DNA of 55,244 nt from Acidobacteriota bacterium (lineage in GTDB: Bacteria > Acidobacteriota > JAAYUB01). Within the stretch, counting starts at the first letter, position 1. Every line of letters starts with the position of its first letter. The notes under the pieces were generated by a model. The model saw nothing but the letters and a program-made list of their open reading frames with translations, did not search any database and was not told the origin of the DNA. A program made the translations under genes and the position numbers. The stretch covers positions 1 to 55,244 of the forward strand of contig JAKQOW010000073.1 in NCBI GenBank assembly GCA_029565065.1, given 5' to 3'. Of the stretch, positions 33,455 to 43,155 are shown piece after piece.

Positions 33455-34759
33455 GTGAACTCCCTTGAAATCATCAAGAAGAAGCGCGACCGCTCGGCCC
33501 TGGCGGCGGACGAGATCCGCTTCATGGTGGACGGCTACACCGCCGGCGAGATTCCGGACTACCAGATCAGCGCGCTGCTCATGGCCATCCTCATCAACGG
33601 CATGGACACGGCCGAGACCCAGGCGCTCACCGAGGCGATGCTCCACTCCGGCGATGTGCTGGATTTCTCCGACATCCCCGGCGTCAAGGTGGACAAGCAC
33701 AGCACTGGCGGCGTCGGCGACAAGACGTCGCTCATCCTGGGGCCCATCGCCGCCGCCGCGGGCGTCCGCGTGCCCATGATCAGCGGCCGCGGCCTGGGGC
33801 ACACCGGCGGCACGCTGGACAAGCTGGAGGCGATTCCCGGCTTCGACGTGAACCTGTCGGTGGAGCGCTTCCGCGAGGGCGTCGAGCGGATCGGCCTCTG
33901 CCTCATCGGCCAGACCGCCCGGATCGCCCCCGCCGACAAGAAGATCTACGCCCTGCGCGATGTCACCGGGACCGTGGAGTCCATTCCCCTGATCACCGCC
34001 AGCATCATGAGCAAGAAGCTGGCCGAGGGGATCGACGCCCTGGTGCTCGACGTCAAGACGGGCCGCGGCGCCTTCATGAAGACGCTGGACGACTCCCGCC
34101 GGCTGGCCCGCAGCCTGGTGGACACCGGTCTGCGGGTGGGCAAGCGGATGTCGGCCCTCATCACCGACATGAACCAGCCGCTGGGCCGCTGGGCCGGCAA
34201 CGCCGTCGAGGTGGCCGAGTCGGTGGCCACGCTGCGCGGCGAGGGACCGGCGGACCTGGAGGCGCTCTCGGTGGAGCTGGCCGCGGAGATGATCCGGCTG
34301 GCCGGGCTGGCGCCGGACATCGACGCGGCGCGGGGTGTCGCGCGCCGGCAGATCGCGACGGGGCGGGCCCTCGAAGTGTTTGCCCGCTGTATCGAGTTCC
34401 ACGGCGGCGACCCGCGGGTCACCGAATCGGATCAGCACCTCCCCCGGGCGGCGCGGCGGCATGTGGTCACGGCGCCGCGGGCCGGCTGGGTGGCGCAGCT
34501 CGACGCCGAGGCCGTCGGCATGGCCATCGTCGTCCTGGGCGGCGGCCGCCTGCGCAAAGAGGACGGGATCGACCCGGCCGTCGGCGTTCGGCTGCACCGC
34601 AAGATTGGCGACCGCGTCGAGGCGGGCGAGCCGCTGGCCGAGATTCAGTACAACGACGCCGCCCGCTTCGACGACGCCCGCCGCCGGGTCGAGACGGCCT
34701 ACATCATCGCCGAAGCGCCGGTGGAAGCGCCGGCGCTCATCCGGGAACGGCTGGAATAG
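33455..34759 (+). CDS. deoA: Pyrimidine-nucleoside (thymidine) phosphorylase
   Basis: The 434-aa enzyme cleaves thymidine/uridine with phosphate to base and (deoxy)ribose-1-phosphate. The signature KHSTGGVGDKTSLILGPIAA, with GRGLGHTGGTLDKLEAIPG, is diagnostic of this family. The length is typical of DeoA/Pdp; Pdp (broad pyrimidine range) cannot be separated from DeoA by eye. It has a GTG start with GCGAGG upstream. First gene of a four-gene nucleoside salvage cluster. Confidence 0.93.
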   Translation: MNSLEIIKKKRDRSALAADEIRFMVDGYTAGEIPDYQISALLMAILINGMDTAETQALTEAMLHSGDVLDFSDIPGVKVDKHSTGGVGDKTSLILGPIAAAAGVRVPMISGRGLGHTGGTLDKLEAIPGFDVNLSVERFREGVERIGLCLIGQTARIAPADKKIYALRDVTGTVESIPLITASIMSKKLAEGIDALVLDVKTGRGAFMKTLDDSRRLARSLVDTGLRVGKRMSALITDMNQPLGRWAGNAVEVAESVATLRGEGPADLEALSVELAAEMIRLAGLAPDIDAARGVARRQIATGRALEVFARCIEFHGGDPRVTESDQHLPRAARRHVVTAPRAGWVAQLDAEAVGMAIVVLGGGRLRKEDGIDPAVGVRLHRKIGDRVEAGEPLAEIQYNDAARFDDARRRVETAYIIAEAPVEAPALIRERLE

Positions 34760-34796
34760 CTGGCCGGCACGAAACGCTCCGTCTGGAGGTCACCGC

Positions 34797-36065
34797 ATGC
34801 ATCTCACCGGCTTGATCGGGCTGGTCGTCATTCCACTCATCGCATTCCTGCTCTCCACCAACCGCAAGGCCATCCGCTGGAAGACCGTGGGGTGGGGGTT
34901 CGGCCTCCAGATCGGGTTCGCCCTCATCGTGCTCAAATGGCCGCCGGGAGTGCGCCTGTTCGAGTACCTCGGCCAGGGAATCAATCACCTGCTGTCCTAC
35001 TCCCAGTACGGTTCCAACTTCGTGTTCGGGCCGCTCGGGTCCCGCGCCGCCATGACCAGGTTCCTGGAGACGGTCACGGGCCGGACACTCGCGGCGAACG
35101 ACCCGTTGTTGAGCGGCGTCAGCATCTTCGCCCTGCAGGTGCTCCCCACCATCATCTTCATCGCCGCCCTGTTCGCCATCCTGTACTACCTGGGCGTGAT
35201 GCAGTTCATCGTCCGCGTCTTCGCCTGGGTGATGGCGCGGCTCATGGCCGCCAGCGGCGCCGAGTCGCTCAACGTGGCCGCCTCCATCTTCATGGGCCAG
35301 ACCGAGGCGCCGCTCACCATCCGCCCCTACCTCAACGACATGACCGACTCCGAGCTCATGTGCGTCATGACGTCGGGGATGGCGCACATCTCGGGCGGGA
35401 TCATGGCCGCCTACATCGCCTTCGGCGCGCGGCCGGAGCACCTGCTCACCGCCGTGATCATGACCGCGCCGGGCACCATCATGATGGCCAAGATGCTGGT
35501 ACCCGAGACGGGGGAGCCGAAAACCCTGGGCCAGGTGAAGCTGGAGGTGGAGAAGACCGACGTCAATATCATCGACGCCGCCTCCCGCGGCACCGGCGAG
35601 GGGCTCCACCTGGCCATGAACGTGGCGGCGATGCTGATCTCCTTCATCGCCCTGATCTACCTGATCAACGGCATCCTGGGCCTGATCCCGGTGGGCGGCG
35701 CGCCCTTGTCCATGCAGCGGATTTTCGGGTTGGTCCTCGCGCCGGTGGCCTGGGTCATGGGCGTGCCGTGGCAAGATGCCGCCAACATCGGCAACCTGCT
35801 GGGCACGCGGCTGGTGCTCAACGAGTTCATCGCCTACAGCGGTCTGGGCGAGCTCAAGAGCGTGCTGGAGCCCCGTTCCTTCACCATCGCCACCTTCGCC
35901 CTGTGCGGCTTCGCCAATTTCTCGTCGATCGGCATCCAGATCGGCGGCATCGGCGCCCTGGCGCCGGCGCGCCGACACGATCTGGCCCGGCTGGGCCTGC
36001 GGGCGGTGTTGGCCGGGACCATGGCCAATTTCCTGACGGCGAGCATCGCCGGCATCCTCATCTGA
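34797..36065 (+). CDS. nupC: NupC-family concentrative nucleoside transporter
   Basis: The 422-aa membrane protein of the CNT family has LQVLPTIIFIAALFAILYYL, the nucleoside/ion site AASIFMGQTEAPLTIRPYL, GMAHISGGIMAAY and the C-terminal CGFANFSSIGIQIGGIGAL. It takes up nucleosides with Na+ or H+. The start at 34797 has TGGAGGT upstream. It lies 37 bp after the phosphorylase, linking uptake with breakdown. Confidence 0.93.
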   Translation: MHLTGLIGLVVIPLIAFLLSTNRKAIRWKTVGWGFGLQIGFALIVLKWPPGVRLFEYLGQGINHLLSYSQYGSNFVFGPLGSRAAMTRFLETVTGRTLAANDPLLSGVSIFALQVLPTIIFIAALFAILYYLGVMQFIVRVFAWVMARLMAASGAESLNVAASIFMGQTEAPLTIRPYLNDMTDSELMCVMTSGMAHISGGIMAAYIAFGARPEHLLTAVIMTAPGTIMMAKMLVPETGEPKTLGQVKLEVEKTDVNIIDAASRGTGEGLHLAMNVAAMLISFIALIYLINGILGLIPVGGAPLSMQRIFGLVLAPVAWVMGVPWQDAANIGNLLGTRLVLNEFIAYSGLGELKSVLEPRSFTIATFALCGFANFSSIGIQIGGIGALAPARRHDLARLGLRAVLAGTMANFLTASIAGILI

Positions 36066-36114
36066 GGCCGCCGCGGACGGACGCCGCCGGACACTGCAAC
36101 TGCGGAGAGACACC

Positions 36115-36939
36115 ATGATGTACGAACAGGTCATCGAGCTTGTCGTCCAGTACCTGTCGGAGCGCGCCCCGGCGCCCCGTCCCCTCGGGGTGATCCTGGG
36201 CTCCGGCCTGGGGGCGTACGCCGACGCCGTCGAGGACGCGGTGCGCATCCCGTTTTCCGAGATCCCCCACTTCCCCGCCAGCTCCGTCGCCGGGCACGCC
36301 GGCGTGCTGGTGGCGGGACGCCTGCACGGGCACGCCGTGGCGCTCATGCAGGGCCGCGTGCATTACTACGAGGGGCACGATCCCGACGACGTGATCTTTC
36401 CCGCCCGGGTGCTTCACGGCCTGGGCGTCCGGACGCTCATCGTCACCAACGCCGCCGGCGGCATCAACCCGGAGTACCGCCCCGGCGACCTGATGATCAT
36501 CCGCGACCACATCAACTTCATGGGCTTCAACCCGCTGCGCGGCCGGGTGGCCGAGCGCTTCGGCCCCCGCTTCCCGGACATGAGCTACGCCTATCACCCG
36601 GAGCTGCGGGCGCTGGCCCGCGATGCGGCCGGCCGCCTGGGCCTCGCCGTCCGGGAGGGTGTGTACCTGGGATTGTCGGGCCCGTCGTACGAGACGCCCG
36701 CCGAGATCCGCATGTTCCGGGCCTGGGGCGCCGACGCGGTGGGCATGTCCACGGTGCCCGAGGTCATCGCCGCCAACCAGATGGGAATGCGGGTACTGGG
36801 GATCAGCTGCATCACCAACATGGCGGCGGGCATCCTCGACCAGCCCCTGACCCACCAGGAGGTGCTCGACACCACCGAGCGGGTCAAGGATCAGTTCACC
36901 CGCCTGGTGGACCGGATCATCGCGGAGGTGCGGCTGTGA
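36115..36939 (+). CDS. Purine nucleoside phosphorylase (trimeric type)
   Basis: The 274-aa enzyme is of the PNP/MTAP class. GVILGSGLGAYADAV, MQGRVHYYEGH, TNAAGGINPEYRPGDLMIIRDHINFMG (in part), SGPSYETPAEI and GMSTVPEVIAA are the standard phosphate- and purine-site blocks of the low-molecular-mass trimeric type (PunA/DeoD-like by name only). It splits inosine/guanosine to base and ribose-1-phosphate. ATG at 36115 or 36118 (two in a row). Its TGA overlaps the cdd start (GTGA). Confidence 0.93.
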   Translation: MMYEQVIELVVQYLSERAPAPRPLGVILGSGLGAYADAVEDAVRIPFSEIPHFPASSVAGHAGVLVAGRLHGHAVALMQGRVHYYEGHDPDDVIFPARVLHGLGVRTLIVTNAAGGINPEYRPGDLMIIRDHINFMGFNPLRGRVAERFGPRFPDMSYAYHPELRALARDAAGRLGLAVREGVYLGLSGPSYETPAEIRMFRAWGADAVGMSTVPEVIAANQMGMRVLGISCITNMAAGILDQPLTHQEVLDTTERVKDQFTRLVDRIIAEVRL

Positions 36940-37325
36940 ACGACGAGCTGGTTCGCGCGGCCACCGCCGCCCGGGAACACGCCTTCGCCCCGTACTCCCG
37001 CTTCCGGGTCGGAGCGGCGCTGCAGAGTGAATCCGGCGCCATCTACAAAGGCTGCAACGTGGAAGGCGCCTCCTATGGCCTCACCGTGTGCGCCGAGCGG
37101 GTGGCGATCTGGAAGGCGGTCAGCGAGGGCGAGCGCCGTTTCCGGGCGATCTGCGTGGTGGCCGACACGGCGGATCTGACGCCGCCCTGCGGAGCCTGTC
37201 GGCAAATCATCTGGGAGTTCTGCGGCGACATCCCCGTGATCCTGGCTAACCTGACGGGGGATCGGGTGGTATACTCGATGGCAGAGCTGCTGCCGCGTCC
37301 GTTTGACGGGGGCTTTCTCGGCTGA
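36936..37325 (+). CDS. cdd: Cytidine deaminase
   Basis: The 129-aa homotetrameric-type enzyme has FAPYSRFRVGAALQ, the zinc/catalytic CAERVAI (Cys, Glu) and PCGACRQ motifs. It converts cytidine to uridine, feeding the phosphorylase encoded first in the cluster. The GTG start overlaps the previous stop by 4 bp, showing translational coupling. Confidence 0.95.
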   Translation: MNDELVRAATAAREHAFAPYSRFRVGAALQSESGAIYKGCNVEGASYGLTVCAERVAIWKAVSEGERRFRAICVVADTADLTPPCGACRQIIWEFCGDIPVILANLTGDRVVYSMAELLPRPFDGGFLG

Positions 37326-37384
37326 GGCCGCCCCTGTCCGGCCGTCCTGGCCGGGACGCCGGCGCCGCGTCCGGAGGGATGCCC

Positions 37385-39424
37385 ATGAATCCAGAGTGCG
37401 CGGACGATCCGCTCCTCGAGGTGCTGCGGCACCTGTTTCCGGCCTGTCCCGCCTTCCGCCTGCGGGCGGACGATCCCGGCCGGAGCGCGCCGTGGGAGTG
37501 CGAGCTGCGGGCGGGAGGACGAACCCTGCCGCTGGCCCCGCGCGGCGGCAGGCAGGCGGGCCGCAGCGGGCCGCGGATGGGCGAGATCCGCCTGGGGGGT
37601 CTGGAACGCGGCGTCACCGTGATCCTGTCGGGCCCGGGACTCCCCGCCGGCGAGGCGAAGCTGTCGGCGGACCAGGCGGCGCTGCTCCGTCAGGCGGTCC
37701 GGCTGTTCCTGATCCGGCAGGGGTACGAGCGGCTGGCGCGCCAGTTCGACGTCCTGTGCGAAATCAACCGCGAGATCAACTCCCAGTCCGAGCTCAAGCC
37801 GCTGGTGGAGATCATCGCCGAGAACACGGCCCGGCTGCTCGACGCCGACGCCGTCTCGGTCATGCTGTACGACGAGCGCCACGAGCGATTCCGGACATTC
37901 GCCGGCTGGCGCTCCTGGACCACCGATTCGGGCGCGGTGGTCTTCTACGCCACCGAGGGCATCATCGGCAAGGTGGCGGCCACCCTGCAGGGTGTGCGCG
38001 TGGCCGACACCGCCCGGAGCCCCGACTTCAAGCCGTCGGCCGACACCAGCCAGCCGCCCATCAAGTCGATGCTCTGCGTGCCGCTGGTGGACCTGGCCGG
38101 CACGAGGCCCGTCCTGATCGGCGTCATCAACGCCTCGCGGCGCCTGTTTCCCGACCGGCCGTCGAAGGAGGGCTTCTCCGAGGAGGACCTGTCGCTCTTC
38201 GAGAAGTTCGCCGTTCAGGTCACGGCGGCGATCCAGCGCTCCCGCGTGTTCGAGGAGACCCGCCGGCGCACCCTGCAGCTCCAGATCGTCAACCAGATCG
38301 GCACCATCCTGGGCAGCTCCCTGGAGCGGAGCGACAACTTCCAGCGCGCCATGGACCTGCTGGCGAGGTCCTTTGCCCTGTCCTATGCCCAGCTGCTCAT
38401 CGTCGGCGGTGAGGAGCTGAAGTACAACGTCAACACCCGGCGGAATCCCGATTTCATCCCGCCCGGCCTGGCGGGGCTGCTGCGGCGGGGGAAGTGGAAC
38501 ACCCGGTCCCGGTTCGTCGAGCGGGAGTCGCGGGCCAAGTACCTGTTCAGCCTGGGGCAGAATCCCCGCTCCATGACCTACCTGTACGTCGAGAGCGGCG
38601 ACGCGCTGCTGTTCGAGGACGAGCACAACCGGCGGGTCATGGAGACGGTGCTCGACCAGCTCTCCATCGCGCTGGAGAACTACGCCCTGTTCGCCGACGT
38701 CTCCGAGAGCAACCGGAAGATGGCCGAGCTCGACCGGACGAAGAACGAGCTGATCAGCATCGTGTCCCACGACTTCCGGACGCCGCTCACCGTGATCCAC
38801 GCCTACTCCGAGCTGCTGCTGCTGCAGCCGGAGATGGGAACCGAGGACCGGCGGGAGTACCTGAACTCCATCTTCGAGCAGATCGGTCACCTGCGCCGCC
38901 TGGCCGAGGGGCTGCTCAAGATCACCCGGATCGAGTCGGGCGAGATGACCTACGCGTTCGAGCCCATCGACTTCGCGGTGCTGGCCGAGAAGATCGGCTC
39001 CCGGCGCCTGCCCCGGCACCAGATCCGCTTCGAGGTGGAGGCCGGGCTGGCGCCGCTCAACGCCGACTACGACAAGCTGTTCGAGGTGCTGGATAACCTC
39101 ATCTCCAACGCCATCAAGTTCTCGCCCGACGGCGGCGAGGTGGTGGTGCGGGCGCGGCGCCACAAGGACGGCTGCGCCCTCATCGAAGTGCGCGATCAGG
39201 GGATCGGCATCCCGCCGGAGCAGCTCGGGAACCTGTTCCGGAAGTACAGTCGCGTCTACAACGAGCAGACCAAGCACATCCGCGGCACGGGTCTCGGCCT
39301 GTACATCTGCAAGAAGCTGGTGGAGGGGCACGGCGGCAAGATCTCCGTGCGCAGCAAGCCGGGTGAAGGGGCCACCTTCAGCTTCACCATCCCCTTTCAC
39401 CAGCCGGTCCCGGTCACCCCGTGA
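37385..39424 (+). CDS. GAF-domain sensor histidine kinase
   Basis: A 679-aa soluble kinase. Residues about 115-290 form a GAF domain (LCEINREINSQSELKPLVEI onward). A second sensory region (about 300-440) precedes HisKA with the phospho-acceptor His462 in SIVSHDFRTPL. A full HATPase follows: LDNLISNAIKFSP (N box), VRDQGIGIPPEQL (G1) and GTGLGLYICKKLVEGHGG (G2). No transmembrane segment is seen. The start at 37385 is preferred over 37379 because GGAGG lies 8 bp away. It is 59 bp after cdd, possibly in the same transcript; no response regulator gene is adjacent. The signal is unknown. Confidence 0.88.
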   Translation: MNPECADDPLLEVLRHLFPACPAFRLRADDPGRSAPWECELRAGGRTLPLAPRGGRQAGRSGPRMGEIRLGGLERGVTVILSGPGLPAGEAKLSADQAALLRQAVRLFLIRQGYERLARQFDVLCEINREINSQSELKPLVEIIAENTARLLDADAVSVMLYDERHERFRTFAGWRSWTTDSGAVVFYATEGIIGKVAATLQGVRVADTARSPDFKPSADTSQPPIKSMLCVPLVDLAGTRPVLIGVINASRRLFPDRPSKEGFSEEDLSLFEKFAVQVTAAIQRSRVFEETRRRTLQLQIVNQIGTILGSSLERSDNFQRAMDLLARSFALSYAQLLIVGGEELKYNVNTRRNPDFIPPGLAGLLRRGKWNTRSRFVERESRAKYLFSLGQNPRSMTYLYVESGDALLFEDEHNRRVMETVLDQLSIALENYALFADVSESNRKMAELDRTKNELISIVSHDFRTPLTVIHAYSELLLLQPEMGTEDRREYLNSIFEQIGHLRRLAEGLLKITRIESGEMTYAFEPIDFAVLAEKIGSRRLPRHQIRFEVEAGLAPLNADYDKLFEVLDNLISNAIKFSPDGGEVVVRARRHKDGCALIEVRDQGIGIPPEQLGNLFRKYSRVYNEQTKHIRGTGLGLYICKKLVEGHGGKISVRSKPGEGATFSFTIPFHQPVPVTP

Positions 39425-39448
39425 GCGGTCCGGCCGGCGGCCCCCCGA

Positions 39449-39477
39449 TTGCACCCCCCGGACCGGTGTGGTATAGT
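39449..39477 (+). promoter_or_regulatory. Promoter of the S41 protease gene
   Basis: TTGCAC (39449-39454), 17 bp, TATAGT (39472-39477), 27 bp before the ATG at 39504. Confidence 0.65.
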
Positions 39478-39503
39478 GCCTGCCGGAAGCGCAAGGAGCC
39501 CCG

Positions 39504-41147
39504 ATGAAGAAACATTTCACCCTGTTCGCGGTTATTTTCCTGGCGGGTGCGGCGCTGGTGGGCGGCCTGCTGGGGCGGCGGGTCAGCGCCGATTCCGGCC
39601 AGACCGACGAGCGGACCGAGCTGTTCCGCCGGTACTCGCTCGTGCTGAGCACCATCGAGCAGAATGCCGCCGACTACCCCGGCAGCGCCGAGCTGATCTA
39701 TAACTCGGTCCGCGGGATGCTCCAGCGGCTGGATCCTCATAGCAGCTTTTTCTCCCCCAAGGATTACAAGGCGGTGGAGGAGGAGAACAGCGGCCGGTAT
39801 TTCGGCCTCGGCATCCGCATTCGGGCGCTGATGCCGGGCAGCGGCCGGATTGTGGTGATCGAACCGCCGGTGCCGGGCACCCCCGCGGCCCGGGTGGGCC
39901 TGCAGGCCGGCGACGTGATTTTCAAGGTCAACGACAAGTCCGTCGACGACTGGGATGTCGACGACGTCATCGATCACCTGAAGGGGCCCAAGGGCACGAA
40001 GGTGCACATCACCGTGAATCGTCCCGGCGAGGCCGAAGCCCTCGAGCTGGACGTGATCCGCGACGAGATCCCCAAGCTCACCATCAACTTCGCCTACCGG
40101 GTCCGGCCGGGCATCGGCTTCATCAAGATCGAGCGGTTCTCCGAGACCACCCACCGCGAGATGATGGACGCGCTGCAGCGCATCGGCATCGATTCGCTGG
40201 ACGGCCTGATCCTCGACCTGCGCGACAATCCGGGCGGCTATCTGACTCAGGCGATCCGGGTATCGGAGGAGTTCCTGCCCAAAGGCGCGCCCATCGTCAG
40301 CACCCGCGGCCGCAACGGCGCCGACGAGCAGCGCTACGCGGTGCGGGATGGGGGCGACCAGAAGATCCCGCTGGTCATCCTCATCAACGCCAGTTCCGCC
40401 AGCGCGTCCGAGATCGTGTCCGCCGCGGTCCAGGACAACGATCGCGGGCTGCTCGTGGGCGAGCAGAGCTTCGGGAAGGGGCTGGTGCAGTCGGTGTACC
40501 GGCTGTCCGACGGCTCGGGCCTGGCGCTCACCACGGGGCGCTACTACGCGCCCAGCGGGCGCTGCCTGCAGCGGCCGTTCAACGGCTCGGTGTACGACTA
40601 CTACAACCAGCGCAACCGCAAGGCTGTCAAGCCCGACCAGTCGGAAGTCAAATACACCCTGAGCGGGCGCAAGGTTTACGGCAGCGGCGGCGTCCAGCCC
40701 GACATCGTCCACGTCTCCCGCAAGCTGAACCGCTTCGAGCTGACCCTGCTGTCGAAGGACGTGTTCTTCAAGTTTGCCAACCAGGCGGCGCAGGGGAAGG
40801 TCCCGTCGGTGAGCATCCTGGCCAACGGGAGCGCCGCCGCCGATCACGCCCGCCAGTTCGAGGTCAACGAGGCGGTGCTGCAGGATTTCCGCAAGTATCT
40901 CGACGACCTCAAAATCACCTGCTCCGACGAGGAGTTCCAGCAGAACCTCGCCTTCAGCCAACGGGGCATCAAGGCGGAGCTGTTCACCCGCATCTACGGC
41001 GTGCTGGACGGTTTCAAGATCCGCGCCGAGGGCGACGACCAGATCGCCAAGGCGCTGGAGGCGATGCCGGAGGCCCGCAGCATGCTCGTCAAGACGAAGG
41101 AGATCCTGGCCACCATCGGCGACCGCAAGCGCCGGGGCGGCATATGA
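39504..41147 (+). CDS. Carboxy-terminal processing protease (S41, CtpA-like)
   Basis: The 547-aa exported protease has an N-terminal signal/anchor (KKHFTLFAVIFLAGAALVGG), a PDZ domain (about 100-180, IVVIEPPVPGTPAARVGLQA) and an S41 catalytic core with DGLILDLRDNPGGYL, the nucleophile serine in INASSASASEIVSAA and the lysine in GEQSFGKGLVQ. It cleaves C-terminal tails of periplasmic proteins. The C-terminal 130 residues extend beyond the core. AAGGAGCCCCG precedes the ATG. Confidence 0.93.
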   Translation: MKKHFTLFAVIFLAGAALVGGLLGRRVSADSGQTDERTELFRRYSLVLSTIEQNAADYPGSAELIYNSVRGMLQRLDPHSSFFSPKDYKAVEEENSGRYFGLGIRIRALMPGSGRIVVIEPPVPGTPAARVGLQAGDVIFKVNDKSVDDWDVDDVIDHLKGPKGTKVHITVNRPGEAEALELDVIRDEIPKLTINFAYRVRPGIGFIKIERFSETTHREMMDALQRIGIDSLDGLILDLRDNPGGYLTQAIRVSEEFLPKGAPIVSTRGRNGADEQRYAVRDGGDQKIPLVILINASSASASEIVSAAVQDNDRGLLVGEQSFGKGLVQSVYRLSDGSGLALTTGRYYAPSGRCLQRPFNGSVYDYYNQRNRKAVKPDQSEVKYTLSGRKVYGSGGVQPDIVHVSRKLNRFELTLLSKDVFFKFANQAAQGKVPSVSILANGSAAADHARQFEVNEAVLQDFRKYLDDLKITCSDEEFQQNLAFSQRGIKAELFTRIYGVLDGFKIRAEGDDQIAKALEAMPEARSMLVKTKEILATIGDRKRRGGI

Positions 41148-41171
41148 GCGACGCGCGGGTCTGATACGCCA

Positions 41172-41281
41172 CGGGAGCCGGCGAAGCGGCGAAACGGCGA
41201 GGCTGCGGATTGAGGGAAAGACGGCGGCCGGCCGCAGACGAATCTCCCTCAACTATCAACCATCAACCATCAACATTCCAA
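41172..41281 (+). repeat. Intergenic repeat island (GGCGAA units and module F)
   Basis: GCCGGCGAAGCGGCGAAACG (41174-41200) is like the units after rnc. Module F (CAACTATCAACCATCAACC...) is at 41250-41280, ending 11 bp from the stop of the DUF4388 gene. Convergent gap. Confidence 0.65.
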
Positions 41282-41291
41282 GAGCCCCGTC

Positions 41292-42395
41292 CTAATCGCC
41301 GGACAGCCGCTCGATGAGCTGCTTGATCTCCGCCTCGATCCGGTTCTTCTGCGTCTCGCCCAGCAGCTCGCGGGCGGCTTTCATCTGTGACGTGAGGATC
41401 CGCAGGTAGACGTTGTAGACGTAGTCCGTCTTGTGGGGGGTGGACAGGTTCATGATGTTGAGGTCGAGCAGGTCGGGATCCAGCCAGCCCTTGCTGTTCA
41501 TCTCCACGTTGTGGAGGAGGGTCTTCTCTTCCTGCCGGATTTCCTCGTAATAGTTGCGCAGGATTTTCTCGGCCATGGGACCGGCGCCGGATTTGAGGGT
41601 CTGGAGGATGCTCTCGAAGATCTGGTTGAAGAGCGCTTGCATGCGCTTGAGCTTGTCGATCTCCATGTCCAGCACCGGCTCCAGAACGAAGCTCTGGTGG
41701 TGCTGGATCCGGAACAGGTCGATGGTGATGAGCCCGGCCAGCAGGCGGCAGGTCTCGAAATCGTTCAGCAGGCTGTAATGGAGCACCTCGCGGATCGACT
41801 TGCCGCGGGCGTAGTTCATGATGTCCACTTCCTGGTCCGAGAGCTGGATTTCCTGGCGTTTCTGCTCGAACTCGGGGGATTCCTCCAGCGCGTTGTCGAT
41901 GCTCCCGATCATCCGTTCCAGGAAGAACCAGTCGGTGATCCGCTTGATGCCCGCCAGGATCAGGTCGGCCGACGTGATGTTGAGCTTGATCGTCTCGATC
42001 TGCTTCTCTTCCTTCTCGAACTCGAACAGACCCTCGACCCACTCGAACACCGAGAAGATGATCTCCTTGACCTGCTGGTGGACGGCGGAGATCAGCTCCT
42101 GGGTGCTGATGTACCCCTCCCGGAGCAGGATCTGGCCGTGGCGCAGGCCGGGCCGGATCTGGTTGGCGGTCTCCAGGTACTGCTCCAGGGTGATGATGCC
42201 GTTGCGCAGCAGGATGTCGCCCAGCGAGTCCTTGCGCTGATTGGAGTAGGCGAACGCGATCTTGCCTTCCTCGAGGTAGATCTTCTTCTTGATGTTGAAC
42301 TGCTGCAGCGTCAGAATGCCGGTCTCTTTGCTGATGCAGATGGAGTGCAGGATCTCGGGGAGGGTGGTGACCTTCAGGCTGCCTTTCAGAAGCAT
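41292..42395 (-). CDS. DUF4388-domain protein
   Basis: The 367-aa protein has an N-terminal DUF4388 domain (MLLKGSLKVTTLPEILHSIC, TGILTLQQFNIKKKIYLEEG, SVFEWVEGLFEFE). DUF4388 proteins occur next to signalling and gliding systems in deltaproteobacteria and acidobacteria, but their role is poorly known. The remainder is helical with a long coiled region (DMEIDKLKRMQALFNQIFESIL). It has no membrane segment. It is last in the gyrA-led run, 52 bp after the cyclophilin gene. Confidence 0.82.
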   Translation of the reverse strand: MLLKGSLKVTTLPEILHSICISKETGILTLQQFNIKKKIYLEEGKIAFAYSNQRKDSLGDILLRNGIITLEQYLETANQIRPGLRHGQILLREGYISTQELISAVHQQVKEIIFSVFEWVEGLFEFEKEEKQIETIKLNITSADLILAGIKRITDWFFLERMIGSIDNALEESPEFEQKRQEIQLSDQEVDIMNYARGKSIREVLHYSLLNDFETCRLLAGLITIDLFRIQHHQSFVLEPVLDMEIDKLKRMQALFNQIFESILQTLKSGAGPMAEKILRNYYEEIRQEEKTLLHNVEMNSKGWLDPDLLDLNIMNLSTPHKTDYVYNVYLRILTSQMKAARELLGETQKNRIEAEIKQLIERLSGD

Positions 42396-42447
42396 GGGCG
42401 CTCCTCGTGCCGGGCGCGGCGGGATGGTGTGGTCAGATCCGCCGGGC

Positions 42448-43089
42448 TCAGCGGAATTCGATCCGCTGGATGGTCTGCTTGACGATCGGGCGTTCGGCGA
42501 GATCGCCGGTGCCCACGGTGGCGGCGGCGATCTTGCGCACCGTGTCCATGCCGTCGACGACGTGGCCGAACACGGTGTAGCCGCCCTGCCACTCGGGGTG
42601 GTTCTTGACGCAGACGAAAAACTGGCAGCTCGCCGAGTTCCGGTCGTCCGCCCCGCGGGCCATGGCCACCGCGCCCGCAGTCATGGGCAGGTCGTTCTCC
42701 TCGAACGGCAGGAACTCGCCGGAGGTGCCGAAGCCGTCGTTGTACGGGTCGGCGTCGCGGCTCAGCGGGTCGCCGCCCTGGATCAGGCTGCCGGCGATGA
42801 CCCGGTGGAACGTGGTCCCGGTGTAAAAGCCGTCGGCCGCCAGCTGCTTGATCCGGGCGACGGTCTGCGGCGCCTGGTCGGGTTTCAGTTCGATGGTGAA
42901 CGCGCCGGCCGGGGTCTCAATGACCAAGCGGTCGGACACGGTGAGGGGCGGCGGTTCGGGCGCCGCGGCCGGGGACGGCCCGGGGGCCGGCTGTTCGGTC
43001 TCGGCGGGCGCCGGTCCGCCGCAGGCGGCGAGCGCAACCAGGAGCAGGAGGGCGGCGAGACCGTGGCGGATGTGCCGGGCAGAGATCAT
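42448..43089 (-). CDS. Cyclophilin-type peptidyl-prolyl isomerase, lipoprotein
   Basis: The 213-aa product has a lipoprotein signal (RHGLAALLLLVALAACGG), a Pro/Glu-rich linker and a cyclophilin domain of the short bacterial type: FHRVIAGSLIQGGDPLSRD, AMARGADDRNSASCQFFVCV and YTVFGHVVDGMDTV. It would assist folding in the periplasm. The start is put at 43089 (ATG, with GAGG 9 bp upstream), not at the GTG three codons before. Confidence 0.9.
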   Translation of the reverse strand: MISARHIRHGLAALLLLVALAACGGPAPAETEQPAPGPSPAAAPEPPPLTVSDRLVIETPAGAFTIELKPDQAPQTVARIKQLAADGFYTGTTFHRVIAGSLIQGGDPLSRDADPYNDGFGTSGEFLPFEENDLPMTAGAVAMARGADDRNSASCQFFVCVKNHPEWQGGYTVFGHVVDGMDTVRKIAAATVGTGDLAERPIVKQTIQRIEFR

Positions 43090-43155
43090 GGGCGACACCT
43101 CATGACGGCGATGATGGCACGCGGGGCGGCCGCATCAAGCCGGCCGGCCTGACGG

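Noticed and set aside
37073..39655. An 860-codon minus-strand frame over the histidine kinase
   Set aside because: The plus-strand kinase has all HisKA and HATPase boxes. This is a shadow frame.
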